Below are positions 1 through 8,984 of a DNA stretch of 64,000 nt, piece after piece. Below the pieces are notes generated by a model. That model was not told where the DNA came from and did no database searches. It worked only from the letters and a program-made list of their open reading frames with translations. Within the stretch, counting starts at the first letter, position 1, and the number at the start of each line of letters is the position of its first letter. Source of the DNA: Chlorobium sp. (lineage in GTDB: Bacteria > Bacteroidota > Chlorobiia > Chlorobiales > Chlorobiaceae); NCBI GenBank assembly GCA_028277225.1, contig JANQHB010000023.1, forward strand, positions 9,042-73,041, read 5' to 3'. A program made the translations under genes and the position numbers.

Positions 1-1200
1 TCCCAAAAGCTTGGATCGATAACCGAAGGTTCATTTTTTCCGTTCCAGCCTCCCACCGTTCCGGGATTCGGTAATGTGGGCGGTCTCGAAATGGTGTTGC
101 AGGACCGGACATCCGGCAGTCTGGAAAATTTCGGGAATACAGCCAACGGATTTATTGGCGCTTTGATGGCACGTCCCGAGATCGCATTTGCGTTTACCAC
201 GTTCAATACCGGCTATCCACAATACGAGATGCTGGTCGATGACGTGAAAGCGAGTCAACTGGGTGTTCGCGTCGATGAATTGCTCGGGGTCATGCAGGCA
301 TATTACGGGAGTTTCCAGGCATCGGATTTCAACAGGTTCGGCAAATACTACAGGGTTATTGTTCAGGCAGAGGCGGAAGACCGCAGAGACCTCTCTTCGC
401 TCGATGGCGTGTTCGTGAAAAATGCCACGGGAGACATGGTGCCTGTCACGTCGCTGGTGAGCATGAAAAAAGTCTACGGTCCCCAGACCGTGGAACATTT
501 CAATCTTTTCAATGCACTGACGGTCAATGGCGTGGTTGCTCCGGGATTTACCACCGGTCAGGCTCTTGCAGCCGCTGAGCAGGTGGCGGCGGAGGTTCTT
601 CCTCCCGGTTTTGCCTGGGACTGGAAAGGGATGAGCCGCGAAGAGGTTGAGTCGGGTGGACAGGCGATCTATATTTTTCTGTTATCCCTTGCCTTTGTCT
701 ATCTCCTTCTTTCTGCACAGTATGAAAGCTATATCCTGCCTCTTGCTGTCATTTTCTCGATCCCGACCGGGATTCTGGGTGTTTTTGCGGGCATACAACT
801 GTTCGGTATCGAGAACAACATCTATGTACAGGTTGCGATGGTTATGCTCATAGGATTGCTGGCAAAAAACGCGATTCTGATCGTGGAGTTTGCTATTCAG
901 CGCAGGAAAGCCGGGTATACGCTTGTTGAGTCGGCGCTCGAGGGTTCGAGGGTGAGACTCAGACCTATTCTCATGACCTCGTTGACCTTTGCAGTCGGTC
1001 TTGTGCCGCTTCTCTGGGTGACCGGGCCGTCCGCTCTCGGCAACCATTCTATCGGTACAGCGGCCGTGTGCGGTATGCTCAGCGGAACGTTTTTTGGCGT
1101 GCTGATCATTCCGGTACTCTATGTGCTGTTTCAATCGCTTCAGGAAAAGATCAGCGGTCCGCCCGTGCAGGCAGGCAACGACAACCGCGATACGGTCTAG
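1..1200 (+). CDS. RND multidrug efflux permease, C-terminal part (5' truncated by window edge)
   Basis: Inner-membrane proton-driven pump subunit of the AcrB/HAE1 family. The reading frame is open from base 1, so the gene starts left of the window; 399 residues of roughly 1050 are present. Visible are the porter-domain stretch with the family signature VPGFGNVGGLEM near residue 20, then a block of hydrophobic segments from about residue 222 on, including the TM motif GLLAKNAILIVEFA (around residues 284-297) typical of the second half of AcrB. The outer-membrane partner follows after 15 bp with its own Shine-Dalgarno, so the two form an operon. Substrate cannot be read from the sequence. Family assignment is firm. 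Confidence 0.93.
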   Translation, partial: SQKLGSITEGSFFPFQPPTVPGFGNVGGLEMVLQDRTSGSLENFGNTANGFIGALMARPEIAFAFTTFNTGYPQYEMLVDDVKASQLGVRVDELLGVMQAYYGSFQASDFNRFGKYYRVIVQAEAEDRRDLSSLDGVFVKNATGDMVPVTSLVSMKKVYGPQTVEHFNLFNALTVNGVVAPGFTTGQALAAAEQVAAEVLPPGFAWDWKGMSREEVESGGQAIYIFLLSLAFVYLLLSAQYESYILPLAVIFSIPTGILGVFAGIQLFGIENNIYVQVAMVMLIGLLAKNAILIVEFAIQRRKAGYTLVESALEGSRVRLRPILMTSLTFAVGLVPLLWVTGPSALGNHSIGTAAVCGMLSGTFFGVLIIPVLYVLFQSLQEKISGPPVQAGNDNRDTV

Positions 1201-1215
1201 AGGAGAACGATTACC

Positions 1216-2637
1216 ATGAGGAAAAGAATAAGGGAACACCGGATCGGCCCGATTGTGATGCTGCTCTTCTTCCTGTCTTCGTGCAGTACGGTTGGAAAGT
1301 ATTCACAGCCCGATACATATTTGCCGGATGCCTACAGGGGGGTTGTCGCTCCCGATTCGACGGAGGCTGCTGCTTCTGCCGGTTCAGTTCCATATCGTTC
1401 CTTTTTTGCCGACTCGTCGCTTGTCAGGCTTATCGATGCAGCGGTCGAGAGGAACTACGATATGCAGGTCGCCCTCAAGAATATCGAATATGCCTCCCTT
1501 GCGCTGAAACAGACAAAACTCGGCAATCTGCCCGGTCTGAATCTTCAGGCGACGGGAAGTACGGCAGCAACATCTGATTACGGGAGCAATCCTCTCCCTC
1601 CGGGCAAGGAGCGTGTCGAAGATTACAGTGCTTCTGTTCTTTTGTCATGGGAAGCCGATATCTGGGGTAAAATCCGTAACACCAAAAAAGCGGCACTGTC
1701 TGAGTATCTTCGCACCCTTGAAGCAAAAAAAGCTGTACAGACAAGACTTGTCGCCGATGTTGCACAAAGCTACTACAACCTGCTGCTGCTTGACGCACAG
1801 CGTCGAATCACCAGGAGAAACCTTGCACTTGCCGACACCACGCTTTCAATGATGCGGTTGCAGTACGATGCGGGGCTTGTCACCTCGCTTGCTGTTGAGC
1901 AGCAGGAGGCGATTCGATTGGGAATACATTCAGGTATCGCGTCTTTAGAGCAGGGAATTGCCGTCCAGGAAAATGTTTTGAGTGCTCTCTGCGGCAGGCT
2001 GCCGGAACGTATTGCCCGTTCCGGAAACGTTCCCAAGCTGCCGGATGAAGAATGCTGTTCAGCAGGTTTGCCTGCTTTACTGCTCAGCAACCGTCCCGAT
2101 GTCAAGGCCGCAGAAATGGCGCTTATGAAAGCCCATGCAGAAACCGGCGTTGCTTCGGCTCAACTTTATCCTTCGTTTTCAATCAGTGCCGAAGCGGGGT
2201 CCAACGCCCTGAAAGCCAGCAACTGGTTTACTTTTCCCGGTTCGTTGTTCAGCTTTGTCCAGGGAGCGGTTCTGCAGCCGATATTTCAGCAGGGTAAACT
2301 CAGGACAGCCTATAAACAGGCTAAAGTGGCTCGTGACCGGGAGGAGATTTATTTCAGACAGAAGGTTGTCGATGCGGTACAGGAAGTTTCCAGTGCTCTG
2401 GTGACACTTAAAAAGCTGGCTGACAGAGAAAAGGCTGTCAGGAAACAGGCCGGTATTCTCCGCAAGTCGGTCGGGAATGCCGAGCTTCTTTTCAAAAGCG
2501 GCATGGCCGATTACCTGGAAGTGATGACAGCGCAGGCAAATGCTTACGATGCTGAGCTTTCACTGGCAGATATCCGGCGTCAACGTCTTGTTGCCAGAAC
2601 GGAACTCTACAGGGCTCTGGGCGGCGGATGGAAGTGA
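1216..2637 (+). CDS. Outer-membrane efflux lipoprotein, NodT/OprM family
   Basis: TolC-like channel that completes a tripartite RND pump with the permease just upstream. 473 residues, the usual length. The N-terminus is a lipoprotein signal with a lipobox ending LSSC, so Cys23 should be lipidated. Two repeated coiled-coil/beta-strand halves are visible: alanine/leucine-rich helices around residues 70-230 and 285-465, as in OprM. An AGGAGA site lies 10 bp before the ATG. It is the last gene of the operon; about 100 bp follow before the next gene. Confidence 0.92.
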   Translation: MRKRIREHRIGPIVMLLFFLSSCSTVGKYSQPDTYLPDAYRGVVAPDSTEAAASAGSVPYRSFFADSSLVRLIDAAVERNYDMQVALKNIEYASLALKQTKLGNLPGLNLQATGSTAATSDYGSNPLPPGKERVEDYSASVLLSWEADIWGKIRNTKKAALSEYLRTLEAKKAVQTRLVADVAQSYYNLLLLDAQRRITRRNLALADTTLSMMRLQYDAGLVTSLAVEQQEAIRLGIHSGIASLEQGIAVQENVLSALCGRLPERIARSGNVPKLPDEECCSAGLPALLLSNRPDVKAAEMALMKAHAETGVASAQLYPSFSISAEAGSNALKASNWFTFPGSLFSFVQGAVLQPIFQQGKLRTAYKQAKVARDREEIYFRQKVVDAVQEVSSALVTLKKLADREKAVRKQAGILRKSVGNAELLFKSGMADYLEVMTAQANAYDAELSLADIRRQRLVARTELYRALGGGWK

Positions 2638-2733
2638 CTGCAATGGGGAAATTATTTAACGCTGATCCGATGTTCTTTTTCATATCGCAGTATGATCAAA
2701 ACAATATGAAACAGAAACAACAGGAGGACTATT

Positions 2734-2946
2734 ATGGAAGGTGGACAGAAGCAGCTTGATCCGGTAAAAACAGTCGTCGGTGTTGCCATGTTCATTCCCT
2801 CGATCGGCATCCCCGTATTTTTTGCATCTGTGGCAATCAGGGTACTGAGTACATTGTTCGATGCCGCAGGATCATTTGTCAGCGGGGTCACGGGTGGTTC
2901 CGCAACAGCACCACCTCAGGCAAAAGCAGAAAAAGCAGCAGGATAA
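2734..2946 (+). CDS. Small hydrophobic protein 1 of a local three-member family
   Basis: 70 residues, not recognised. A strong AGGAGG site lies 7 bp upstream of the ATG, which supports real translation. After a short polar start there is a hydrophobic hairpin-like stretch (residues about 11-52) with the motif PSIGIP, then a Gly/Ala tail rich in Ala, Lys and Gln. The two genes that follow (3192 and 3496) carry the comparable motifs SPVGMP and TPLGLP in the same context, suggesting paralogues. Likely a small inner-membrane or envelope protein; no enzymatic motif. A chlorosome-envelope role is possible for small hydrophobic proteins in this phylum but nothing here shows it. Confidence 0.7.
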   Translation: MEGGQKQLDPVKTVVGVAMFIPSIGIPVFFASVAIRVLSTLFDAAGSFVSGVTGGSATAPPQAKAEKAAG

Positions 2947-2974
2947 ACGAACAAGGTCTGATTTGTCGGAAACA

Positions 2975-3096
2975 GAAGGCTGTCTCAAAAGCACTTTTTT
3001 TCGGTATTCATAATGGATTTTTTGAGGATCGGTGCAGGGAAAAAGTTTCAGTATCGCTTTTTACGGACCGAATCAGTGACTTTTGAGGCAGTCCTC
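2975..3096. repeat. Short element with imperfect terminal inverted repeats (IS-like ends)
   Basis: The left end (2975-2994, GGCTGTCTCAAAAGCAC core) and right end (3076-3096, GTGACTTTTGAGGCAGTCC core) are imperfect inverted copies of about 20 bp. GGCTGTCTCAAAA-type termini are common at insertion sequence ends. The 120-bp interior has no reading frame of note, so this looks like a non-autonomous MITE-type remnant. It sits between two members of the small-protein family. Confidence 0.55.
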
Positions 3097-3191
3097 TTAT
3101 CTTTCCGGGGATTTGTAACCTACAGGAAAGCTGGATATATTGTAGTAATTTAGGTGGGTATTTGTTGTTGATAACCTGAAACCATTGTGTT

Positions 3192-3455
3192 ATGGCTGAT
3201 TCAGAACAACAGGAGAACATGCTCAAAACAGCTGCAGGTGTTGCCGGAGGGGCAATTTTATTTTCTCCGGTAGGAATGCCTTTTCTGCATGGTCTGGCAG
3301 GTATTGCAGTGACCAGTCTTGGTGTCATAGCAGCAGGTTCGGCGATAGGAGCTGTGAAAGACAATATCGGTAGCATGTTTGATCATAAGGATGACGAAGA
3401 AGACATCGAAGACCGTCTCGATGATCTCATGGACTATGATGAAGATGAGGACTGA
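3192..3455 (+). CDS. Small hydrophobic protein 2, acidic tail
   Basis: 87 residues, not recognised. Residues about 11-58 form a glycine-rich hydrophobic pair of segments with the motif AGGAILFSPVGMP, followed by an extremely acidic C-terminus in which most of the last 24 residues are Asp or Glu. Shares AGGA-x3-[ST]-P-[VL]-G-[ML]-P with the protein at 3496. No clear Shine-Dalgarno precedes the ATG. Inferred to be a membrane hairpin with a charged cytoplasmic or lumenal tail; function unknown. Confidence 0.65.
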   Translation: MADSEQQENMLKTAAGVAGGAILFSPVGMPFLHGLAGIAVTSLGVIAAGSAIGAVKDNIGSMFDHKDDEEDIEDRLDDLMDYDEDED

Positions 3456-3495
3456 AAAACGGTGATTTTTATCACGTATTCCACTTACAATTACC

Positions 3496-3738
3496 ATGAG
3501 TGATTTAGTCAACAAAGCAGTAGGGGCGGCATCATTGGCAGGTGGAGCTTTTATGCTTACACCACTTGGATTGCCAATTCTTTTCCACGGTGTATCAGGC
3601 ATTGTGGTGGGAGGCTTGGGGCTCTATACGGCAAACGCTGTTTTAAAGGAAATTGTCGAAGAAAACAATAAATCCAAACAGCGGGCACAAGAGCAGTCGC
3701 AAGGAGAGAGCCCGGCACAGGAAAACACTCCCGGTTAA
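3496..3738 (+). CDS. Small hydrophobic protein 3, polar tail
   Basis: 80 residues, not recognised. Hydrophobic glycine-rich region (residues about 8-50) with AGGAFMLTPLGLP matching the second family member, then a Lys/Gln/Glu-rich tail. It lies 40 bp after the previous gene and ends 6 bp before the converging stop of the YyaL-like gene. The different tails (neutral, acidic, mixed) on a shared hydrophobic core are the notable feature of the trio. Confidence 0.65.
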   Translation: MSDLVNKAVGAASLAGGAFMLTPLGLPILFHGVSGIVVGGLGLYTANAVLKEIVEENNKSKQRAQEQSQGESPAQENTPG

Positions 3739-3744
3739 GGGCAA

Positions 3745-5898
3745 CTACCCCTTCTTGTTTCCTGGTGCATCTGTCGGGAGCAACAGTTTTTCAAGTTTTT
3801 CACCGTCCGTTACAGGAAGGCTGCACGTATTGGCCTCGCACACATAGGCGGCAGGTTCTTTTGTGCGTTGTGCTATCTCAGAAAGAAAAGGTGTTGTGCA
3901 TGTTTCATGTTCATCCGCGTGTATGATGAATGTGTCCGGCAGATACATTTTTCCTCTGACGTTCTTGAGTTTTTTCATTTTTTCATCCTGACGGCTGCCG
4001 GCAAAGAGTATCTGCCGGGTGCCGAAGTAAGGAAGCATGGCTGCCTTGAGCATGCAGGGAAGCTGTCGGCTGTATTCATTCAATGTTTTGCTGAAAAACG
4101 TGATGGTCCTGTCCGCGGCCTCTCTGAAATCGTTTCGATCCATCATATCGGCAAGCCGGTAGAGAGAGATGACGTTTATCGAGTTCGGTGAAGGTTCGGC
4201 TCCGTCGTAGTCTTCCTTCATTCGAACAGGCAGGGATGTATCGTCTACAGCGGCATTGAAAAAGCCTCCTGCTTCATGGTCGAAGAACAGTTCGAGCTGT
4301 TTTCCCATCAGCTTCACGGCTGTTTTCAGATAACGGTTTTCCGAAGAGGCTTCATAGAGATCGAGCAGCCCCTGAATGAAAAACGCGTAATCATCCGCTT
4401 TTCCTTCTATCCCGCGCGAGCCTTTTCGATAACGCCGAAGAAGCCTCCTGCTTGATGCATCGTAAAGATTGTCGAGGATACAATTGGCAGCTTTCTCTGC
4501 AGCTTCAAGGTAGCGCCGGTTCCGGAACGCAGAGTATGCTTTTGAAAGGGCCGAGATCATCAGTCCGTTCCACGAAGTCAGGATCTTGTCATCAAGATGC
4601 GGCCTTGGCCTTGCAATCCTTGCATTGAAAAGTTTTATCCGTGCGTTTGCAACAGTTTCGCTGATGGACTCCGGCGTCATGGAGAAGTGCACGGAGGCTT
4701 CCTGAAAATCATGCTTGCGATAGAGAATATTTAGTTCGGTAAACTCCATGTGAGGATCGTCCAGAACGTTCCCCCCGGCTTCAACACCATGGATATAACA
4801 GAAGAGTTCGGCTTCATGCGGATCGAGCAGTGATAGTATCTCCTGCCGGGACCAGGTATAGAACGCGCCTTCTTTTTTTCCCGGACTGTCTGTCTCAGGA
4901 TAACTGTCGGCGTCTTCGGCTGAATAAAAACCGCCATTACTGTCGGTCATGTCGCAGAGGACATAGTTCAGAATATCGTCGGCAAGACCGGCATAGCCTT
5001 GTTCGCCGGTAATCTGGTAGGCCTCGGCGGCAAGAACGGCAAGCTGTGCATTGTCGTAGAGCATTTTTTCGAAGTGCGGGACATGCCAGCGTTCATCTGT
5101 CGAATAGCGGGCAAATCCGCCGCCCCCGACATTCCGAATGGCCAGATGGTCATGAATGCCACCCGAATCCATTTTTTTCAGGGTAAACAAAGCCATTTCC
5201 CGGGCATGTTCATTGCCGGTATAGTATGCGTAGGCAAGAAGAAATTCCAGGATCGAAGGCTGCGGGAATTTCGGTGCAGTGCCGAAACCCCCATCGTCGC
5301 TGTCGAACAGCTCTGCAAAGGTTTTTGCTGCACGATGGAAAACCGCCTCATCGAGTGTGGCCGGTTCGGGTGTGTGCATGACAAGGCTCCGAAGCTGTTC
5401 ATTCATCCCGTCAGCGGCAGAAAGAATCCTCTCCCGTTCCTCTTTCCATGCCCGTTCGATTGACAGAAGCAGGGTGAGGAAACCGGGTTTGCCATAACGG
5501 TCTTTCGGCGGAAAATAGGTGCCGCCAAAAAACGGTTTCAGGTCCGGGGTCAACCACACCGACATCGGCCAGCCTCCACCGCCTGCCGTAGCCTGTACAT
5601 AGGTCATGTATAGCCGGTCGATGTCAGGGCGCTCCTCACGATCGACCTTAACGGCAACAAAGGAGCGGTTCAGGACTTCTGCAATGGCATCATTTTCGAA
5701 GGATTCCCTTTCCATGACATGGCACCAGTGGCAGGTTGAATAACCGACAGAAAGAAAAATCGGTTTTTCCTCGCTTCGGGCTTTTTCGAACGCAGGTGTC
5801 CCCCATGGATACCACTCGACAGGATTGCAGGCATGCTGCAGGAGGTAAGGGCTGGTTTCCCTGGCAAGCAGGTTGTATGTGCGTTCTGAAGATGCCAT
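3745..5898 (-). CDS. YyaL/Spermatogenesis-associated-20-like thioredoxin-domain protein (DUF255)
   Basis: 717 residues from the ATG at 5898; an in-frame TTG at 5949 would add 17 basic residues and is less likely. The N-terminal thioredoxin-like domain has the family's CHWCHVM motif around residues 55-61, embedded in the conserved block beginning TSPYLLQHACNPVEWYPWG. The remainder has the features of an alpha-barrel (six-hairpin glycosidase-like) domain seen in this family. The biochemical role is not established; proposed functions are redox or sugar-binding. Single gene, converging with the small-protein cluster. Confidence 0.92.
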   Translation of the reverse strand: MASSERTYNLLARETSPYLLQHACNPVEWYPWGTPAFEKARSEEKPIFLSVGYSTCHWCHVMERESFENDAIAEVLNRSFVAVKVDREERPDIDRLYMTYVQATAGGGGWPMSVWLTPDLKPFFGGTYFPPKDRYGKPGFLTLLLSIERAWKEERERILSAADGMNEQLRSLVMHTPEPATLDEAVFHRAAKTFAELFDSDDGGFGTAPKFPQPSILEFLLAYAYYTGNEHAREMALFTLKKMDSGGIHDHLAIRNVGGGGFARYSTDERWHVPHFEKMLYDNAQLAVLAAEAYQITGEQGYAGLADDILNYVLCDMTDSNGGFYSAEDADSYPETDSPGKKEGAFYTWSRQEILSLLDPHEAELFCYIHGVEAGGNVLDDPHMEFTELNILYRKHDFQEASVHFSMTPESISETVANARIKLFNARIARPRPHLDDKILTSWNGLMISALSKAYSAFRNRRYLEAAEKAANCILDNLYDASSRRLLRRYRKGSRGIEGKADDYAFFIQGLLDLYEASSENRYLKTAVKLMGKQLELFFDHEAGGFFNAAVDDTSLPVRMKEDYDGAEPSPNSINVISLYRLADMMDRNDFREAADRTITFFSKTLNEYSRQLPCMLKAAMLPYFGTRQILFAGSRQDEKMKKLKNVRGKMYLPDTFIIHADEHETCTTPFLSEIAQRTKEPAAYVCEANTCSLPVTDGEKLEKLLLPTDAPGNKKG

Positions 5899-6039
5899 GA
5901 TCACAGGTTTTTTTGCTGTTCTTTTCTTCTTGAACACCCCTGGGTACAAGGAAGTTCATATTTTTGAAACCCTCAGATCATTTGGATCGTTATATGGTTA
6001 TGTTTTCGAGGTCAGGTTTTGTTCACGTTTTGAAACGGT

Positions 6040-7053
6040 ATGACGATGATGAATTATAAATGGCTTGTAGTATGTCTGTCGCTCTCTTTTACAATGGTAA
6101 CGGCAACCTCATGTGCAGGGGAGATGCGTGACGGTTTGGGAAAAAAAGATTCAACAGTCAGTATGAATCAGGAGGATACCATGACATGTAAAGCACTTAC
6201 ACCAGAGGAAGAAAAAGTGATCGTTCATAAAGGAACGGAAATGCCTTATACCGGCAAATACGTCTATAACAAGGAGGATGGAACCTATGCGTGCAAACGA
6301 TGTGGCGAGCCGCTTTTTCATTCTTCGGACAAGTTTGACTCGGGGACAGGGTGGCCGAGCTTCGATGATGCGATACCCGGAGCGGTAAAAAAAGAAACCG
6401 ACGCGGACGGAAGGAGGACGGAAATACTTTGTGCCAACTGTAACGCTCATCTCGGCCATGTGTTCTATAACGAAGGATTCACCGACAAAAATGCCCGTTA
6501 CTGCGTCAATTCCATTTCGCTTGACTTCAACAAGCAGGATGATGGCGATGCAGCTGCAACCGGTACAACCCGTACAGCTGTTTTTGCCGGGGGCTGTTTC
6601 TGGGGAGTGGAGTACCACCTGGAAAAGGTTGACGGGGTAAAAGCCGTACGGTCGGGTTACACAGGCGGCGCCAAATCAAACCCCACCTACAAGGAGGTTT
6701 CTTCCGGCAGGTCCGGACATGCAGAGGCGGTCGAGGTCGAATACGACCCGTCGGTGGTTTCATATGAGAAGCTTGCCAAACTGTTTTTTGAAATCCACGA
6801 TCCGACCCAGCTGGACCGTCAGGGTCCGGATATCGGCCCGCAATATCGCTCGGCGGTGTTCTATGCGGATGACGAGCAGAAAAAAGTTGCTGAAAAGCTG
6901 ATCGCTCAATTGAAAGACAAGGGGTATGATGTGGTGACACAGCTCGAGCCGGCGTCAACGTTCTATCCTGCTGAAGACTATCACCAGGATTACTACGAAA
7001 AGACCGGTCATCAGCCATATTGTCATGTGTACAAGAAACGGTTCGACGGCTGA
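6040..7053 (+). CDS. msrAB: Bifunctional peptide-methionine sulfoxide reductase MsrB-MsrA, exported lipoprotein
   Basis: Repairs both epimers of oxidised methionine. Domain order is MsrB then MsrA. A hydrophobic signal ends ATSC (Cys25), suggesting lipid anchoring outside the cytoplasm. The MsrB part (about residues 48-168) shows two zinc CxxC pairs (CKRCG, CANCN) and the catalytic RYCVNS; the MsrA part (about 180-335) begins with the catalytic AGGCFWGVE. Length of 337 fits a two-domain fusion. Likely protects envelope proteins when an anaerobic phototroph meets oxygen (inference). The ATG at 6040 is chosen; ATGs at codons 3 and 4 are equally possible. Confidence 0.94.
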   Translation: MTMMNYKWLVVCLSLSFTMVTATSCAGEMRDGLGKKDSTVSMNQEDTMTCKALTPEEEKVIVHKGTEMPYTGKYVYNKEDGTYACKRCGEPLFHSSDKFDSGTGWPSFDDAIPGAVKKETDADGRRTEILCANCNAHLGHVFYNEGFTDKNARYCVNSISLDFNKQDDGDAAATGTTRTAVFAGGCFWGVEYHLEKVDGVKAVRSGYTGGAKSNPTYKEVSSGRSGHAEAVEVEYDPSVVSYEKLAKLFFEIHDPTQLDRQGPDIGPQYRSAVFYADDEQKKVAEKLIAQLKDKGYDVVTQLEPASTFYPAEDYHQDYYEKTGHQPYCHVYKKRFDG

Positions 7054-7059
7054 TCGTGG

Positions 7060-7330
7060 GGGGGATGAATAGTTCTGAGTTCTTGGTTCCAAGTTCTGAG
7101 TGAAGAAGAAAAGCAATGAGATCTCAGCAACGAGTGCTGAGTTAAGATAGCAGGTTGGCTAGATGGACGGCTAGATGGTTGGCCAAGAAGGGAGTAATAT
7201 GGTTTTTGGTCATTTGAGTCCTTTTTGTCCTTTTGGTCTTTTCCACCAGTTTGAAAACAACTCAAAAGACAACAATCTTCTCCTGAGTGACGATGAATTG
7301 TAGGGGCGGGTTTGAGACCCGCCCCTACAG
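7060..7330 (+). repeat. Composite heptanucleotide-repeat element, copy A1
   Basis: Begins just after msrAB. It contains a run of diverged heptamers (TTCTGAG, TTCTTGG, TTCCAAG, TTCTGAG), then GAAGAAGAAAAGCAATGAG, then the shared block GTCCTTTTGGTCTTTTC and a perfect palindrome at 7301-7327 (TAGGGGCGGGT with a TTGAG loop). The same ordered blocks recur at 12031, 14345 (inverted) and 61719. Non-coding. Confidence 0.75.
7301..7327. repeat. GC-rich perfect palindrome (11-bp stem)
   Basis: TAGGGGCGGGT pairs with ACCCGCCCCTA around a 5-base loop. It is not followed by a T-tract, so a REP-like palindromic repeat is more likely than an intrinsic terminator. The left arm recurs as GCAGGGGCGGGTTT near 62183 inside copy A4. 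Confidence 0.7.
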
Positions 7331-7500
7331 TGTCTGGAGACAAGAGGGTTATAAGGAGGCTAATGGGGGCAAGGCTCCAGTACGACAAATCACTGCAATG
7401 GACTCTCGGAAAAAGAACACAATGACTGGAGGAATGAACAGCAGCCGCTTTTGGTTACATGTGGTATTGCTTTAGGTGAAAACAGGCTGATACTCTCTCA

Positions 7501-8022
7501 ATGGAAGACAGCAAGAAAAAAGAATCGAAATCGATTCAATACCACGAAGAGCTGCCTGCAGGACATGAAGACAGGTTGATCGGTTTTCTTCATGATATCA
7601 TTCGCTTTACGGTCAGAATTCTGGCAATTCTGATGATGTTCGTGATTATCTGGGGTATCGGAGATGTCGTGTACGTCCTTTACTCGCGCCTGATGCAGCC
7701 GCCATTCCTCTTGCTCAATATCAATGATATCCTTGAAACATTCGGCGCGTTTCTGGCAGTACTCATCGCCATCGAGATATTCATCAACATTCGCCTCTAT
7801 CTCGGAACAAACGTCATTCCAATAAAACTTGTTGTCGCAACGGCCCTGATGGCTATTTCGCGTAAGGTCATCATTCTGGATTTCGATAAAATCACCCCTG
7901 AATACCTTTACGGCACTGCTGCAGTCATTTTTGGACTCGGTATTGCATACTTCCTTGTCACCGGCGAGTCCTCCTGGACCGGATTGTTTTCCTCCAGAAA
8001 AGAAAAACCGGACAACAGGTGA
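7501..8022 (+). CDS. PsiE-family (phosphate-starvation-inducible) membrane protein
   Basis: 173 residues with four predicted membrane segments (about 35-58, 72-92, 98-118, 140-158) and a charged N-terminus. The order of segments and the block LAVLIAIEIFINIRLYLG followed by LMAISRKVIILD are typical of PsiE-like proteins. The molecular function of the family is not known. Nothing in the upstream region, which is repeat-rich, shows a PHO box, so phosphate control is not supported here. Confidence 0.8.
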   Translation: MEDSKKKESKSIQYHEELPAGHEDRLIGFLHDIIRFTVRILAILMMFVIIWGIGDVVYVLYSRLMQPPFLLLNINDILETFGAFLAVLIAIEIFINIRLYLGTNVIPIKLVVATALMAISRKVIILDFDKITPEYLYGTAAVIFGLGIAYFLVTGESSWTGLFSSRKEKPDNR

Positions 8023-8144
8023 ACCGTCTGCTGTAACGAAATTGGTTCCCTGATGTATAAATTGTGCTATTTTATTTAGATAAAACGCTTTGTAAGGTAG
8101 TAAGCGGCGCACATTGATTCGGCAACCAGTAATGGAGAACGATC

Positions 8145-8498
8145 ATGGACGAAGCAGTGGCACAAGAAAAGCCAACCACTGAGGGAACGGCTAAAATCGT
8201 TTACATACTCTACTTGACCGGGCTTGTCTTTGGTATTACATCGCTTATTGGTGTCGTTATGGCTTATATCAATAAGGATGATGCGCCTGAATGGTTGAAG
8301 AGTCATTACCAGTTCCAGATCAGAACTTTCTGGATAGGAATTCTTTACACTTTCATCGGCATAATACTCTCTTTTGTCCTTATAGGTGTTCTGGTGCTTT
8401 TTTTCTTCGTGATTTGGCTGATCGTCCGTTGTGTTAAAGGCATAAAGTATCTCGATCAAAAGGAAGCTCCTCCAGACCCGACGGGTTGGATGTTCTAA
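8145..8498 (+). CDS. DUF4870-type small membrane protein
   Basis: 117 residues, three hydrophobic segments (about 15-40, 60-85, 85-105). The arrangement KIVYILYLTGLVFGITSLIGVVMAYI, then WLKSHYQFQIRTFW and a further TM pair is characteristic of the DUF4870/Tic20-like small membrane proteins. Function unknown. An AATGGAGAACGATC stretch provides a GGAG site before the ATG. Stands alone, followed by an AT-rich gap. Confidence 0.78.
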   Translation: MDEAVAQEKPTTEGTAKIVYILYLTGLVFGITSLIGVVMAYINKDDAPEWLKSHYQFQIRTFWIGILYTFIGIILSFVLIGVLVLFFFVIWLIVRCVKGIKYLDQKEAPPDPTGWMF

Positions 8499-8984
8499 AG
8501 GCAACTTAAAACTTATCCAGTACCTCCAAATGCCCTCACTTTGCTCGGTTTCACCTGTCCTTTCTCTTGAATAATTGTCTTTTTGTTTTGTGAGACTCAA
8601 CTGAGTTGTTGCATTGCAGAGTATTAAGCCAGGATATCAAGAGCGAAGGGTTCCTGGTAAGATTGCGGGTTGTTTGATGTATAATATTTGTACTATCTTG
8701 TTTGGAGAGAATGCGTTGTAGGATGAAAAGTTGTGCAGAAGAACTGTGGGCGTTGGTCAGAATCAATGCATACACAATCTTCAGTTGTGTTTGTCCAGGT
8801 AACTTCGAAGGTGTTAAGAAAAACATGTTCAAAGTCTGATTTCTTTAATGTTGTTATCTGGTATTTTTGATTAGATTTAGATGATGAATATATGATAGTG
8901 CCTTGCTGATTAGTGTAATGTTTTTATAGAATGATCTGTGCGTTTGCAGTAAAGGAGATAATGCATAATAAAATATAAAATAAT
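8499..8984. other. AT-rich intergenic gap, no gene supported
   Basis: 486 bases without a convincing coding region; the small frames present have no start-site context and no recognisable content. Base composition becomes AT-richer toward the right, marking the start of the accessory patch that holds the next two genes. Confidence 0.6.

Noticed and set aside
7501..8022. PHO-box control of the PsiE-like gene
   Set aside because: The upstream DNA is repeat element A1 and spacer; no PHO-box pattern could be found by eye.
8551..8832. 93-residue minus-strand frame in the AT-rich gap
   Set aside because: Low-complexity Thr/Ser/Asn composition, no start context and no family pattern.
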